Assembly (NCBI RefSeq): GCF_052116585.1
Contig: NZ_JBQKKT010000011.1
Span: 38,989 to 102,988 of the forward strand
DNA: 64,000 nt
From: Luteococcus sp052116585
GTDB taxonomy: Bacteria > Actinomycetota > Actinomycetes > Propionibacteriales > Propionibacteriaceae
Direction: 5' to 3'
Shown here: positions 16,351 through 23,641 of the stretch, piece by piece
Layout of the letters: the number at the start of each line of letters is the position of its first letter
How positions within the stretch are numbered: position 1 is the stretch's first letter
Made by a program: the position numbers and the translations under genes
Notes under the pieces: model-generated
Told to the model about the DNA's origin: nothing
What the model saw: the letters and a program-made list of their open reading frames with translations, nothing else
The model's database searches: none

Positions 16351-17615
16351 ACGGTGCGAACCGCCTGCGGGTGGGGATCGTCTGCCCGTACTCCTTCACA
16401 CGGGCCGGTGGGGTGCAGAACCACGTCATGGGCCTGGCGGGATGGCTGGCCGCCCAGGGGCACCAACCGGCGATCCTGGCTCCCGGCCGGGCAGATCCGG
16501 CGGCGCTGCGAGCCGCGGGACTCTGCGAGGACGTCTTCACGACGGCAGGACCCGCCATTCCCTTGGCCTACAACGGGTCCGTGGCCAGGGTCAATGCCAG
16601 CCCGCACGCGGCCCTGAAGGTGCGCAACTGGTTGACCCGTGGCGGATTCGACCTCGTGCACCTGCATGAACCGATGACACCGTCGGTTTCCTTGCTGGCC
16701 TTGGGGCAGACGCAGCTGCCGGTCGTCGTCACCTTCCACACGGCAACTCCCGGTTCCCTGGCGATGGAGTTCGCCTACCGCGTCCTGCCGCAGGCAGCGG
16801 AACGGATCGATGAGGCAATATCCGTCTCCTCCACCGCCGCAGAGGTCTCCGAGCGCTACAGCGGTCTGCGCTCGACCGTGATCGGCAATGGCATCGATGT
16901 GGTCGATCATCCCTTGGAAGCCTGTCACGGTCGGTGGCGTGGTGGCGCCCGGCCCACCATCACCTTCATCGGCCGTTACGAAGAGCCTCGCAAGGGCCTC
17001 TCCGTGCTGCTGGATGCCCTGCCAGACATCAGGGACCACTATCCGGACCTGAGGGTGCTCGTCGTTGGTCACGGGGCTGCGCGGGATGTGCCCGGAGTGG
17101 ACTTCCTCGGCGCCCTGGACGATGCGGGCCGCAATCGGGTGCTCGCGAACAGTGACTGCTATGTGGCCCCCCAGCTGGGTCGCGAGAGCTTCGGCATCGT
17201 GTTGCTGGAGGCGATGGCCTCGGGGGCCCCGGTGGTTGCCTCTGACCTGGCTGCCTTCCGCGAGGTGGTCACCGACGAGTCGGGGCCCATCGCGCACCTG
17301 TTCACGCCCGGCAGTCCGCAGGACTGCGCGCGTGCCGTGCTGGCGAGTCTCGCCGAACCGCGTGACCTGCACCTGGAGCGCGGCAGGCGCCGCGCGGAAG
17401 CCTTCGACTGGCAGGTCCTGGGTCCCCGTATCGAAGAGGTCTACCAGCAAGCCATCGTGGAGGCGCCTGCGCGCCCCGCCAACCACGGGTTGGCGCGCCA
17501 CGCCTTCCTGGACGACATGCCCACACAGCTGGCCCGGCACTCCCGAACCCGGCAGCCAAGGGGTCTGGTTCCCGGCAGCCGACGTTCTCGAAGATCACCT
17601 AGGCTGGGCCCGTGA
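16347..17615 (+). CDS. pimA: Phosphatidyl-myo-inositol mannosyltransferase PimA
   Basis: A 422-residue GT-B fold glycosyltransferase of family GT4, which transfers mannose from GDP-mannose to phosphatidylinositol. The acceptor domain opens with GIVCPYSFTRAGGVQNHV, HLHEPMTPSVS lies near residue 110, and the donor site is GRESFGIVLLEAMASGAPVVA near residue 280 (E-x7-E). It overlaps the previous gene by four bases. The last 50 or so residues are a basic, proline-rich tail. Its stop overlaps the GTG of the next gene (GTGA at 17612-17615). Confidence 0.95.
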   Translation: MNGANRLRVGIVCPYSFTRAGGVQNHVMGLAGWLAAQGHQPAILAPGRADPAALRAAGLCEDVFTTAGPAIPLAYNGSVARVNASPHAALKVRNWLTRGGFDLVHLHEPMTPSVSLLALGQTQLPVVVTFHTATPGSLAMEFAYRVLPQAAERIDEAISVSSTAAEVSERYSGLRSTVIGNGIDVVDHPLEACHGRWRGGARPTITFIGRYEEPRKGLSVLLDALPDIRDHYPDLRVLVVGHGAARDVPGVDFLGALDDAGRNRVLANSDCYVAPQLGRESFGIVLLEAMASGAPVVASDLAAFREVVTDESGPIAHLFTPGSPQDCARAVLASLAEPRDLHLERGRRRAEAFDWQVLGPRIEEVYQQAIVEAPARPANHGLARHAFLDDMPTQLARHSRTRQPRGLVPGSRRSRRSPRLGP

Positions 17616-18244
17616 GTGCGGACGATGCGATGCGCGGCGGATCCGAGGGAGCCAGCTACGACACCGATCGCGTCCTCACCCTGCCCAATGCGCTGAGCTT
17701 CCTGCGTCTGCTCGGGGTTCCACTCTTCGTGTGGTTGATCCTGGGCCCGCATTCCGATCGGTGGGCCGTGCTTCTGCTCATGGCCGCGGGATTCAGCGAC
17801 TGGCTGGACGGCCACTTGGCCCGAGCTTGGCACCAGACCTCACGGGTGGGGCAGATGCTGGATCCGATCGCTGATCGGCTCTACATCGGTTCAACCCTGA
17901 TCTGCCTGGCTATCCGGGACATCATCCCGTGGTGGCTGGTGGTCCTGCTGGTGGCGCGAGACCTGCTCTTGGTGTGCCTGGTGCCCCTGCTGCGCACCAG
18001 GGGCTATACGAGTCTTCCGGTACACCTGATCGGCAAGGCAGCCACCTTCTGTCTGCTCTACGCCTTCCCACTGGTCCTGTTGGGCGCGGGGGGCACGGCA
18101 TGGGCACTGGCGGCCCGTGTCTCCGGCTGGTCCTTTGCCATCTGGGGCACCGCGCTCTACTGGTGGGCGGGACTGCTCTATGTGCGACAGACCTGGCACC
18201 TGATGCAGGGGCCGCGGGTGTCTCGCTCCGGCAGGATCGGCTGA
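17612..18244 (+). CDS. CDP-alcohol phosphatidyltransferase (PgsA2 type)
   Basis: A 210-residue membrane enzyme of the same superfamily as pgsA, with the motif DWLDGHLARAW...GQMLDPIADRL around residues 52-80. Its position before DUF881-sbp-DUF881 matches Rv1822 (pgsA2) of M. tuberculosis. Candidate products are phosphatidylglycerol phosphate or cardiolipin; I cannot tell which from the sequence. The GTG at 17612 is preceded by TAGGCT at 17600-17605 with six bases between, so it can also be transcribed without a leader from inside pimA. Confidence 0.87.
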   Translation: MSADDAMRGGSEGASYDTDRVLTLPNALSFLRLLGVPLFVWLILGPHSDRWAVLLLMAAGFSDWLDGHLARAWHQTSRVGQMLDPIADRLYIGSTLICLAIRDIIPWWLVVLLVARDLLLVCLVPLLRTRGYTSLPVHLIGKAATFCLLYAFPLVLLGAGGTAWALAARVSGWSFAIWGTALYWWAGLLYVRQTWHLMQGPRVSRSGRIG

Positions 18245-18245
18245 C

Positions 18246-19034
18246 ATGTCGGAGCCACTGCGCCGACCCGACGCGAGCATGGACCTGCTCACCAACCTCC
18301 AGCGCACTGCACTGGATCCCGAATACCTGTCGGTGCGTCGTGATGGGCGCACCCCTGCACCACGACCCGGACTGCGACTGGTCGGGCTGGCCATGGCCGC
18401 ATGTCTCCTGGCCATCGCCGCACTCCAGACGAATCGGCACGCACCCGAGGCCCAGGCCGAACGAAACGATCTGGTGAACCGGATCCAGGCGGCCGAACGG
18501 GAACAGGACGTCTTGCGCCATCGCGTCACTCAACTGGATGACGAGGTGGGTCGGCTCAGGACGGACGCACTTCCGGTCCAGGACGAGCAGACCCGGCAGC
18601 TTGCCGCAATGGCCGGAATGGAGCCGGTCGTTGGGCCCGGCATCGTGGTGGTCGTGGACGACGCCCCCGAACTCGTGGGCAGTGACGCCGCGCGGGTCAC
18701 CGACCAGGATCTTCGAAGACTCGTGAACGGTCTCTGGACGGCGGGCGCAGAAGCCGTGGCCGTCAACGGGCACCGGATCACGGTCCGCACGGCGATCCGT
18801 TCCGCAGGCTCCGCCATCACCGTGGACTATCGTTCCCTCAACCACCCCTACCGGGTCGAGGCCGTCGGTGATCCCCGCAGTCTGGGTTCGGCTCTCGCAG
18901 AATCCGACGGGGGACACTGGTGGACATTCCTCAAGGACAACTATCGCCTGTCCTATGAGGTGACCGTGTCCGACGAGCTGCGGCTCAAGGCCGACCCCGG
19001 GCTGGGAACCGGGGTAGCCCGGGCACAACGGTGA
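18246..19034 (+). CDS. DUF881 membrane-anchored protein, first copy
   Basis: A 262-residue protein with a cytoplasmic N-terminus, one membrane helix at about residues 45-62 (GLAMAACLLAIAAL), a heptad-like coiled coil at about 70-105, and an extracellular DUF881 domain (GPGIVVVVDDAP, AEAVAVNGHRI). DUF881 proteins of actinobacteria flank the small basic protein gene here as in M. tuberculosis Rv1823-Rv1825. The function is unknown; an envelope or division role is suggested by the neighbourhood (garA, ftsR). It starts one base after the previous stop. Confidence 0.88.
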   Translation: MSEPLRRPDASMDLLTNLQRTALDPEYLSVRRDGRTPAPRPGLRLVGLAMAACLLAIAALQTNRHAPEAQAERNDLVNRIQAAEREQDVLRHRVTQLDDEVGRLRTDALPVQDEQTRQLAAMAGMEPVVGPGIVVVVDDAPELVGSDAARVTDQDLRRLVNGLWTAGAEAVAVNGHRITVRTAIRSAGSAITVDYRSLNHPYRVEAVGDPRSLGSALAESDGGHWWTFLKDNYRLSYEVTVSDELRLKADPGLGTGVARAQR

Positions 19035-19058
19035 GGCGGCCGAGCATGGGACTGGGCC

Positions 19059-19095
19059 GCCGGGGGTTGGACTGCCGGGGGTTGGACGGCGGGGG
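19059..19095. repeat. 15-bp repeat between DUF881 and sbp
   Basis: gccgggggttggact at 19059-19073 is repeated at 19074-19087 and partly after that. It fills the leader before the small basic protein gene. Confidence 0.65.
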
Positions 19096-19122
19096 AACAA
19101 GCGGGGACGCATTGGAAGGGGC

Positions 19123-19461
19123 ATGACGATGATCGCAATTCTGGGGCTGTTGGCCGGGATCGCCATCGGCTTCTGGCTGGAGCCCACACTGCCGACGGCC
19201 TTGCAGCCCTACCTGCCCATCGCGATCGTCGCGGCCCTGGACGCGCTGTTCGGCGCGCTGCGCGCGTATCTCGAGGGAACCTTCGCGGACAAGGTCTTCC
19301 TGGTGAGTTTCGTGTCCAATGTGCTGATCTCCGCCATGATCGTGTGGATCGGTGACCTGATCGGGGTGGGCTCCCAGCTTTCCACTGCCGTCGTGGTGGT
19401 GCTGGGGATCCGGATCTTCACGAATTCGGCCGCCATCCGCAGAGCCCTGATCCATGCCTGA
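19123..19461 (+). CDS. sbp: Small basic protein (DUF1290)
   Basis: A 112-residue integral membrane protein with about four hydrophobic segments: residues 3-20, 30-50, 60-80 and 85-100. It belongs to the DUF1290/Sbp family, found next to division genes in Gram-positive bacteria. A good ribosome site, ggaagggg, precedes the ATG. It lies between two DUF881 genes, and its stop overlaps the start of the second one; the overlap contains a 15-bp tandem repeat. Confidence 0.9.
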   Translation: MTMIAILGLLAGIAIGFWLEPTLPTALQPYLPIAIVAALDALFGALRAYLEGTFADKVFLVSFVSNVLISAMIVWIGDLIGVGSQLSTAVVVVLGIRIFTNSAAIRRALIHA

Positions 19462-20419
19462 GATGAGTGGGCCTGAGATGAGTGGGCCCGAGACGAGTGG
19501 CCGGGACACGGCGCGCCGTCCCCGGCGCCACCCAGGAGGCCAGCGTCACCGCCCCGACCCCATGACGAGTCGCGCAGCGCGCAGGCGCGCACGGCTGGAG
19601 GCCAGCACCCGGGCCGGCGAGTCGCGTTCCGGTGAGCGCACGGTCGGCGAGCACGGGATTGATGAGCCCGCAAGGACCCGGCCGGAGCGTCTGCGGGCCG
19701 AGTATCCCGCTTGGGACCGGATCCTGGGCGACTTCTTCCGGCCCAGTTCCGGCCAGCTCATGATGGCCCTGGTCCTGTGTCTGGTGGGCATCCTGACCGT
19801 GATGCAGGTCCGGGCGAAGGGGGCGGACGACACCTACTCCTCGATGCGGCGCTCCGACCTGGTTCAGTTGCTGGACCAGCTGAATGCAGAACAGGCCCGT
19901 CTGTCCCAACAGGCGAGCACTCTGGAGAAGACCAGGGAGCAACTCGCCACCGGTGCTGATGCCCGCAGGGTTGCGGCCGCGGAGAACCAGAAGCGACTTG
20001 ACCAGCTCGGCATCATCGCGGGGACTGTGGCGGCCAGTGGGCCCGGCGTTCGCATCACGATCGTCGATCCGCAGGGCAAAGTGGGTCCCGAGCTGATGCT
20101 CGACGCGGTGGAGGAACTCCGTGACGCCGGTGCGGAAGCAATCGAGGTCAACGACTCTGTCCGTGTGGTGGCCAGCACCTGGTTCGGGCGCCGGGGAGAC
20201 TCACTGGTCGTCGACGGGACGGCAGTCCATCCGCCGTACACGCTCGACGTCATCGGCGATGAGCATGCCCTCGAGGAGGGCGCGAGATTCCGGGGCGGCC
20301 TGGTGAGTCAGGTCCAGGCTGAACAGGTGGGGGGACACGTCCTCATCAGCCGGCTGGAACAGGTCCAGGTCACAACGCTCCACCAGCCCCGGACCCCCGA
20401 CTTCGCCAAGCCCGCCTGA
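19454..20419 (+). CDS. DUF881 membrane-anchored protein, second copy
   Basis: A 321-residue paralogue of 18246-19034. A long Arg- and Glu-rich cytoplasmic tail of about 95 residues begins with three PE(M/T)SG pentapeptides encoded by a tandem repeat. It is followed by one membrane helix (LMMALVLCLVGILTV), a coiled coil (residues 135-180) and the DUF881 domain (GPGVRITIVDPQG, AEAIEVNDSVRV). An alternative start is the ATG at 19562 (MTSRAARRRARL). Function unknown; envelope-related by context. Confidence 0.87.
   Translation: MPEMSGPEMSGPETSGRDTARRPRRHPGGQRHRPDPMTSRAARRRARLEASTRAGESRSGERTVGEHGIDEPARTRPERLRAEYPAWDRILGDFFRPSSGQLMMALVLCLVGILTVMQVRAKGADDTYSSMRRSDLVQLLDQLNAEQARLSQQASTLEKTREQLATGADARRVAAAENQKRLDQLGIIAGTVAASGPGVRITIVDPQGKVGPELMLDAVEELRDAGAEAIEVNDSVRVVASTWFGRRGDSLVVDGTAVHPPYTLDVIGDEHALEEGARFRGGLVSQVQAEQVGGHVLISRLEQVQVTTLHQPRTPDFAKPA
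19457..19500. repeat. 15-bp tandem repeat across the sbp stop codon
   Basis: cctgagatgagtggg at 19457-19471 repeats exactly at 19472-19486 and with two changes at 19487-19500. The first unit contains the sbp stop TGA (19459-19461). In the overlapping DUF881 frame the repeat encodes PEMSG, PEMSG, PETSG. Confidence 0.85.
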
Positions 20420-20510
20420 GCCCCTACGCCATGCGGTCGCCCAGAGCGCGTTAGGCTAAGTTCGCCAGCCCCGGAAATGGTCCGGGAGACCTTGTGAAGG
20501 AGCCTTTGCC

Positions 20511-20897
20511 ATGACCCGTTTTCCCGAGGACCTCAAGTACAGCGAAGAGCACGAGTGGGTGCGTGCGGGCAATGGGAGCACCGTCCGTATCGGGATCACC
20601 GACTATGCCGCGGAGGCTCTGGGGGACATTGTCTATGTCTCGCTTCCCACGGTCGGGGAAGAGGTGGCTGCGGGTGACTCCTGCGGAGAGCTGGAGAGCA
20701 CCAAGAGTGTCTCGGACGTCTTCTCCCCGGTTGCCGGGGTGGTGACAGCCGTGAACGACGTCCTGGCCGATTCCCCTGAGACGGTCAACGGAGATCCCTA
20801 CGGGGATGGTTGGCTGTACGAGGTGGAACTGTCCGCCGAGTCCGATGTCGATGACCTGATGGACTCCGACGCGTACGCAGAACTCGTCGGCGAGTGA
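20511..20897 (+). CDS. gcvH: Glycine cleavage system H protein
   Basis: A 128-residue lipoyl carrier that shuttles the aminomethyl group between the P, T and L proteins of the glycine cleavage system. The lipoylated lysine is K65 in ESTKSVSD. A ribosome site gaaggag lies before the ATG, and a TAGGCT hexamer at 20453-20458 may be its -10 box with a leader of about 45 bases. gcvP is about 3 kb downstream in the same direction; gcvT is not in the window. Confidence 0.97.
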   Translation: MTRFPEDLKYSEEHEWVRAGNGSTVRIGITDYAAEALGDIVYVSLPTVGEEVAAGDSCGELESTKSVSDVFSPVAGVVTAVNDVLADSPETVNGDPYGDGWLYEVELSAESDVDDLMDSDAYAELVGE

Positions 20898-21085
20898 TGC
20901 TGCGGGCGACACGCCCGAACTGACAGAATGTGGGGAAGGCCACCGGCCAGTGTCCGGTCGGTCATGGTGGATCCCCCGCGGGCCCAGGACCCCTGGACAA
21001 CTGGGCCCGTGCACGTCCCCGGTGTGACAAATGAGCTTGGGTGCATGATCGAGGGACATGCACCCTGCAGATGGAGAGCAGATCA

Positions 21086-21586
21086 ATGGTCGAATGCCCC
21101 CGATGCGGAACGCCGCTCGCAGCTGACGCGAACTTCTGTTCGAACTGTGGTGAGCGCCTGGCGCCCGATGCCGCCCCTGGTGGCGACAGCACGCGCATGA
21201 TCCCGGTCGTGACCGAGAACACCGGTAGCCTCGAGCTCGGTGCAGATGACCTGGCCGCCGTCAACGCCCTGCCCGCCGAGCACGCCCTGCTGATCGTCGA
21301 GCGTGGCCCCGGTGCCGGAGCTCGCTACCTGCTCGACAACGATGAGGTCACCGTTGGCCGCCATCCCGACTCGGACATCTTCCTCGACGACATCACCGTG
21401 TCCCGCCACCACGTGAAGTTCACGCTGGTCGACGGCAACTGGCATGTCGCGGACCAGAACAGCCTCAACGGAACCTACGTGAACCGCACGCTGGTTGACG
21501 GCCAGGCGATGCTTCGTCAGGGTGACGAGGTGCAGATCGGCAAGTTCCGGATGATCTTCTTCGTGAGCGAGCCTGGTCTGCGCTGA
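21086..21586 (+). CDS. garA: FHA-domain protein GarA with an N-terminal zinc ribbon
   Basis: A 166-residue protein. Residues 4-25 form a zinc ribbon with two CxxC knuckles (CPRCG and CSNCG). A linker containing VVTENTGS resembles the region of mycobacterial GarA that is phosphorylated by Ser/Thr kinases. The FHA domain occupies about residues 75-160 (VGRHPDSDIFLDD, SRHHV, NSLNGTYVN). In mycobacteria GarA binds and regulates 2-oxoglutarate-handling enzymes. I start at the ATG at 21086 with ggagag nine bases upstream; an in-frame ATG at 21071 is possible. The following MerR gene overlaps its stop by one base. Confidence 0.92.
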   Translation: MVECPRCGTPLAADANFCSNCGERLAPDAAPGGDSTRMIPVVTENTGSLELGADDLAAVNALPAEHALLIVERGPGAGARYLLDNDEVTVGRHPDSDIFLDDITVSRHHVKFTLVDGNWHVADQNSLNGTYVNRTLVDGQAMLRQGDEVQIGKFRMIFFVSEPGLR

Positions 21587-22311
21587 TGCCACAGCCGCAC
21601 CGTTCGATCGGCCAGGTGCTGGCGGTCGTCAAACCTGAGTTCCCCGATGTCTCGATCTCCAAGATCCGATTCCTCGAGAGCGAAGGGCTCCTGTCGCCCG
21701 AGCGTGCCCCCTCCGGCTACCGCAGGTACTCTCAGGGTGACATCGACCGACTCCGCTACATCCTCCGGGTACAGCGCGACCACTACCTGCCGCTCAAGGT
21801 GATCCGGGAGCATCTGGACCTGATGGATCGCGGTGAGCAGCCGCCCAATCTGGAGGCGCCTGCATCCGCGGCCGCGGCCGACGCTCCTGTCGTGGGCGTC
21901 CCCTTGCAGCCGACCACCGATGCAGCCGCCCCGGAGCGTTCGCAGTCGGCCACGCGCAAGCCACTGCGACTGACCCGTCGAGAGCTCCTCTCGGCCTCTG
22001 GCCTGAGCGAAGCGGTCCTGATCGACCTCGAGCGTCAGCAATTGGTCACCACCCGCAGGCAGTCCAGCTTCTACGGCCGGGAGGCGCTGACGATTTGTGT
22101 GGTGGCGCGCAAGCTCCAGCTCTACGGCATGGACTCGCGTCACCTCAGGGCCATCAAGCAGTCGGCAGAGCGGGAGGCCGGCCTGGTTGAACAGGCCGTC
22201 CAGCCCTTCCTCCGTCGGCCGAGCGCGGAGGCCGCCGAGGCAGCCCGCGAGGTCACGCAACTCGTGGTCCACGCGCACGCCGCGATGATGCATTCGCTCA
22301 TCCAGCGCTGA
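21586..22311 (+). CDS. ftsR: MerR-family regulator, FtsR type
   Basis: A 241-residue regulator. The winged helix at about residues 5-75 includes SISKIRFLESEGLLSPERAPSGYRRY. A middle linker is Ala- and Pro-rich, and a C-terminal helical region follows from about residue 125 (LTRRELLSASGLSEAVL). The homologue at this locus (Rv1828; FtsR in Corynebacterium glutamicum) controls ftsZ expression. The ATG overlaps the garA stop (TGATG), so translation is coupled. Confidence 0.9.
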   Translation: MPQPHRSIGQVLAVVKPEFPDVSISKIRFLESEGLLSPERAPSGYRRYSQGDIDRLRYILRVQRDHYLPLKVIREHLDLMDRGEQPPNLEAPASAAAADAPVVGVPLQPTTDAAAPERSQSATRKPLRLTRRELLSASGLSEAVLIDLERQQLVTTRRQSSFYGREALTICVVARKLQLYGMDSRHLRAIKQSAEREAGLVEQAVQPFLRRPSAEAAEAAREVTQLVVHAHAAMMHSLIQR

Positions 22312-22377
22312 AGTCTCGCGAACCGACGCGACGAGGTGCTGGGGCACGGCTCGTCGACCACGCGTTAGGCTGAGGCC

Positions 22378-22842
22378 ATGCGGGAACTAGACGTGCTCGG
22401 TGTACGTGTCGACCAACCGTCCAATGCGCCCATCCTCCTCCTGCAGGAGTCTGGCGGGGTGCGCGTGCTCCCGATCTGGATCGGGGCAGGTGAGGCGGCC
22501 ATGATCGCCAATGCGATGGAGGGCCTCCAGCCGCCCCGGCCACTGACCCATGACCTGTTCGTCGAAGTGCTCAGCAGACTCGGCCATGAGGATGTCCAGG
22601 CGCGGATCACGGAGATGCGCGACGGAGTCTTCCTGGCGGAGCTCGAGGTGGACGGCCACGTGGTCTCGGCTCGTCCCTCGGATGTCGTGGCACTGGCAGT
22701 TCGCAGTCGTCTGGTGATCACCGCGCCCGAGTCACTGCTCGAGGAGGTGGGGGTGGTGCTGGACGAACCCGGCCAGGACGAGGTGGAGCGATTCAGACAG
22801 TTCCTGGATGCGGTCAACCCGGATGACTTCGAAGCGTCATAA
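22378..22842 (+). CDS. Bifunctional nuclease (BFN) family protein
   Basis: A 154-residue protein of the DUF151/bifunctional nuclease family, conserved between the two merR genes as in Rv1829. Typical segments are LLLQESGGVRVLPIWIGAGEA near residue 20 and SARPSDVVALAVRS near 100. Plant relatives have RNase and DNase activity; the bacterial role is not settled. TAGGCT at 22366-22371 lies six bases before the ATG, so it is probably transcribed leaderless, independently of ftsR. Confidence 0.88.
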   Translation: MRELDVLGVRVDQPSNAPILLLQESGGVRVLPIWIGAGEAAMIANAMEGLQPPRPLTHDLFVEVLSRLGHEDVQARITEMRDGVFLAELEVDGHVVSARPSDVVALAVRSRLVITAPESLLEEVGVVLDEPGQDEVERFRQFLDAVNPDDFEAS

Positions 22843-23050
22843 CCACTTGTCAGCCGCCACACTCAACCCGGGCTTCACCCCTTGCCCTGATCAAAACACC
22901 TAGTCACGGCAAGTTTCAAGGTCTTCCTGAGAGTCGCGACGGGCTTCGGCGTGTTCTTTGCCGAGCCGTCGCCACAGCGATTACCGTCATGACCACGGCC
23001 ACGGAGGCCCGGGCGAAACCGATCGCCCGATCGGGGAGAAGGGGCAGGAC

Positions 23051-23620
23051 GTGCAGGAACAGTCGAGCGAGCACACCACCGCCGTGCCTGCGTCCCAGGA
23101 GGCACTCTTCGACGGCGACTTCTCCCCGCTGCCAGAGGACCTCGGCTTCCGGGGCCCCGTCGCCTGCAAGGCAGCCGGCATCACCTACCGGCAGCTCGAC
23201 TACTGGGCCCGCACCAATCTGGTCACCCCCCAGATCCGAGGGGCCGAGGGGTCCGGCACCCAACGGCTGTACTCCTTCCGCGACGTGCTGCTGCTCAAGG
23301 TGATCAAGCGCCTCATCGACGCAGGCATCTCACTCCAGCAGATCCGCATCGCCATCGAGCACCTGCGCCAGCGCGGCGTCGAGGACCTGACACAGGTGAC
23401 CTTGATGAGCGACGGCGTCTCGGTCTACGAGTGCACCTCTGACAATGAAGTCGTCGACCTGTTGCGGGGCGGTCAGGGGATGTTTGCCATCGCGCTGGGC
23501 GGTGTGTGGCGCGACATCGAAGGGACGCTGAGCGTCCTGCCCACGGAACGAGCGGAGGAGACGCCGTCCTCCGCCTCTCAGACCGCCGAATCCGTCCGCC
23601 CTGTTCTCCGGGCAGTGTGA
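23051..23620 (+). CDS. MerR-family regulator (Rv1830 type)
   Basis: A 189-residue regulator with a MerR winged helix at about residues 35-105 (GPVACKAAGITYRQLDYWARTNLVTP, YSFRDVLLLKVIKRLIDAGISLQQIR) and a C-terminal sensor-like part (SDGVSVYECTSDNEVVDLL). The GTG at 23051 has gagaagggg upstream. It sits between the nuclease gene and gcvP, as in mycobacteria. It is a second, divergent MerR protein next to ftsR; its targets are unknown. Confidence 0.88.
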   Translation: MQEQSSEHTTAVPASQEALFDGDFSPLPEDLGFRGPVACKAAGITYRQLDYWARTNLVTPQIRGAEGSGTQRLYSFRDVLLLKVIKRLIDAGISLQQIRIAIEHLRQRGVEDLTQVTLMSDGVSVYECTSDNEVVDLLRGGQGMFAIALGGVWRDIEGTLSVLPTERAEETPSSASQTAESVRPVLRAV

Positions 23621-23641
23621 TCCAGCCGCTAGTGTGACCTC

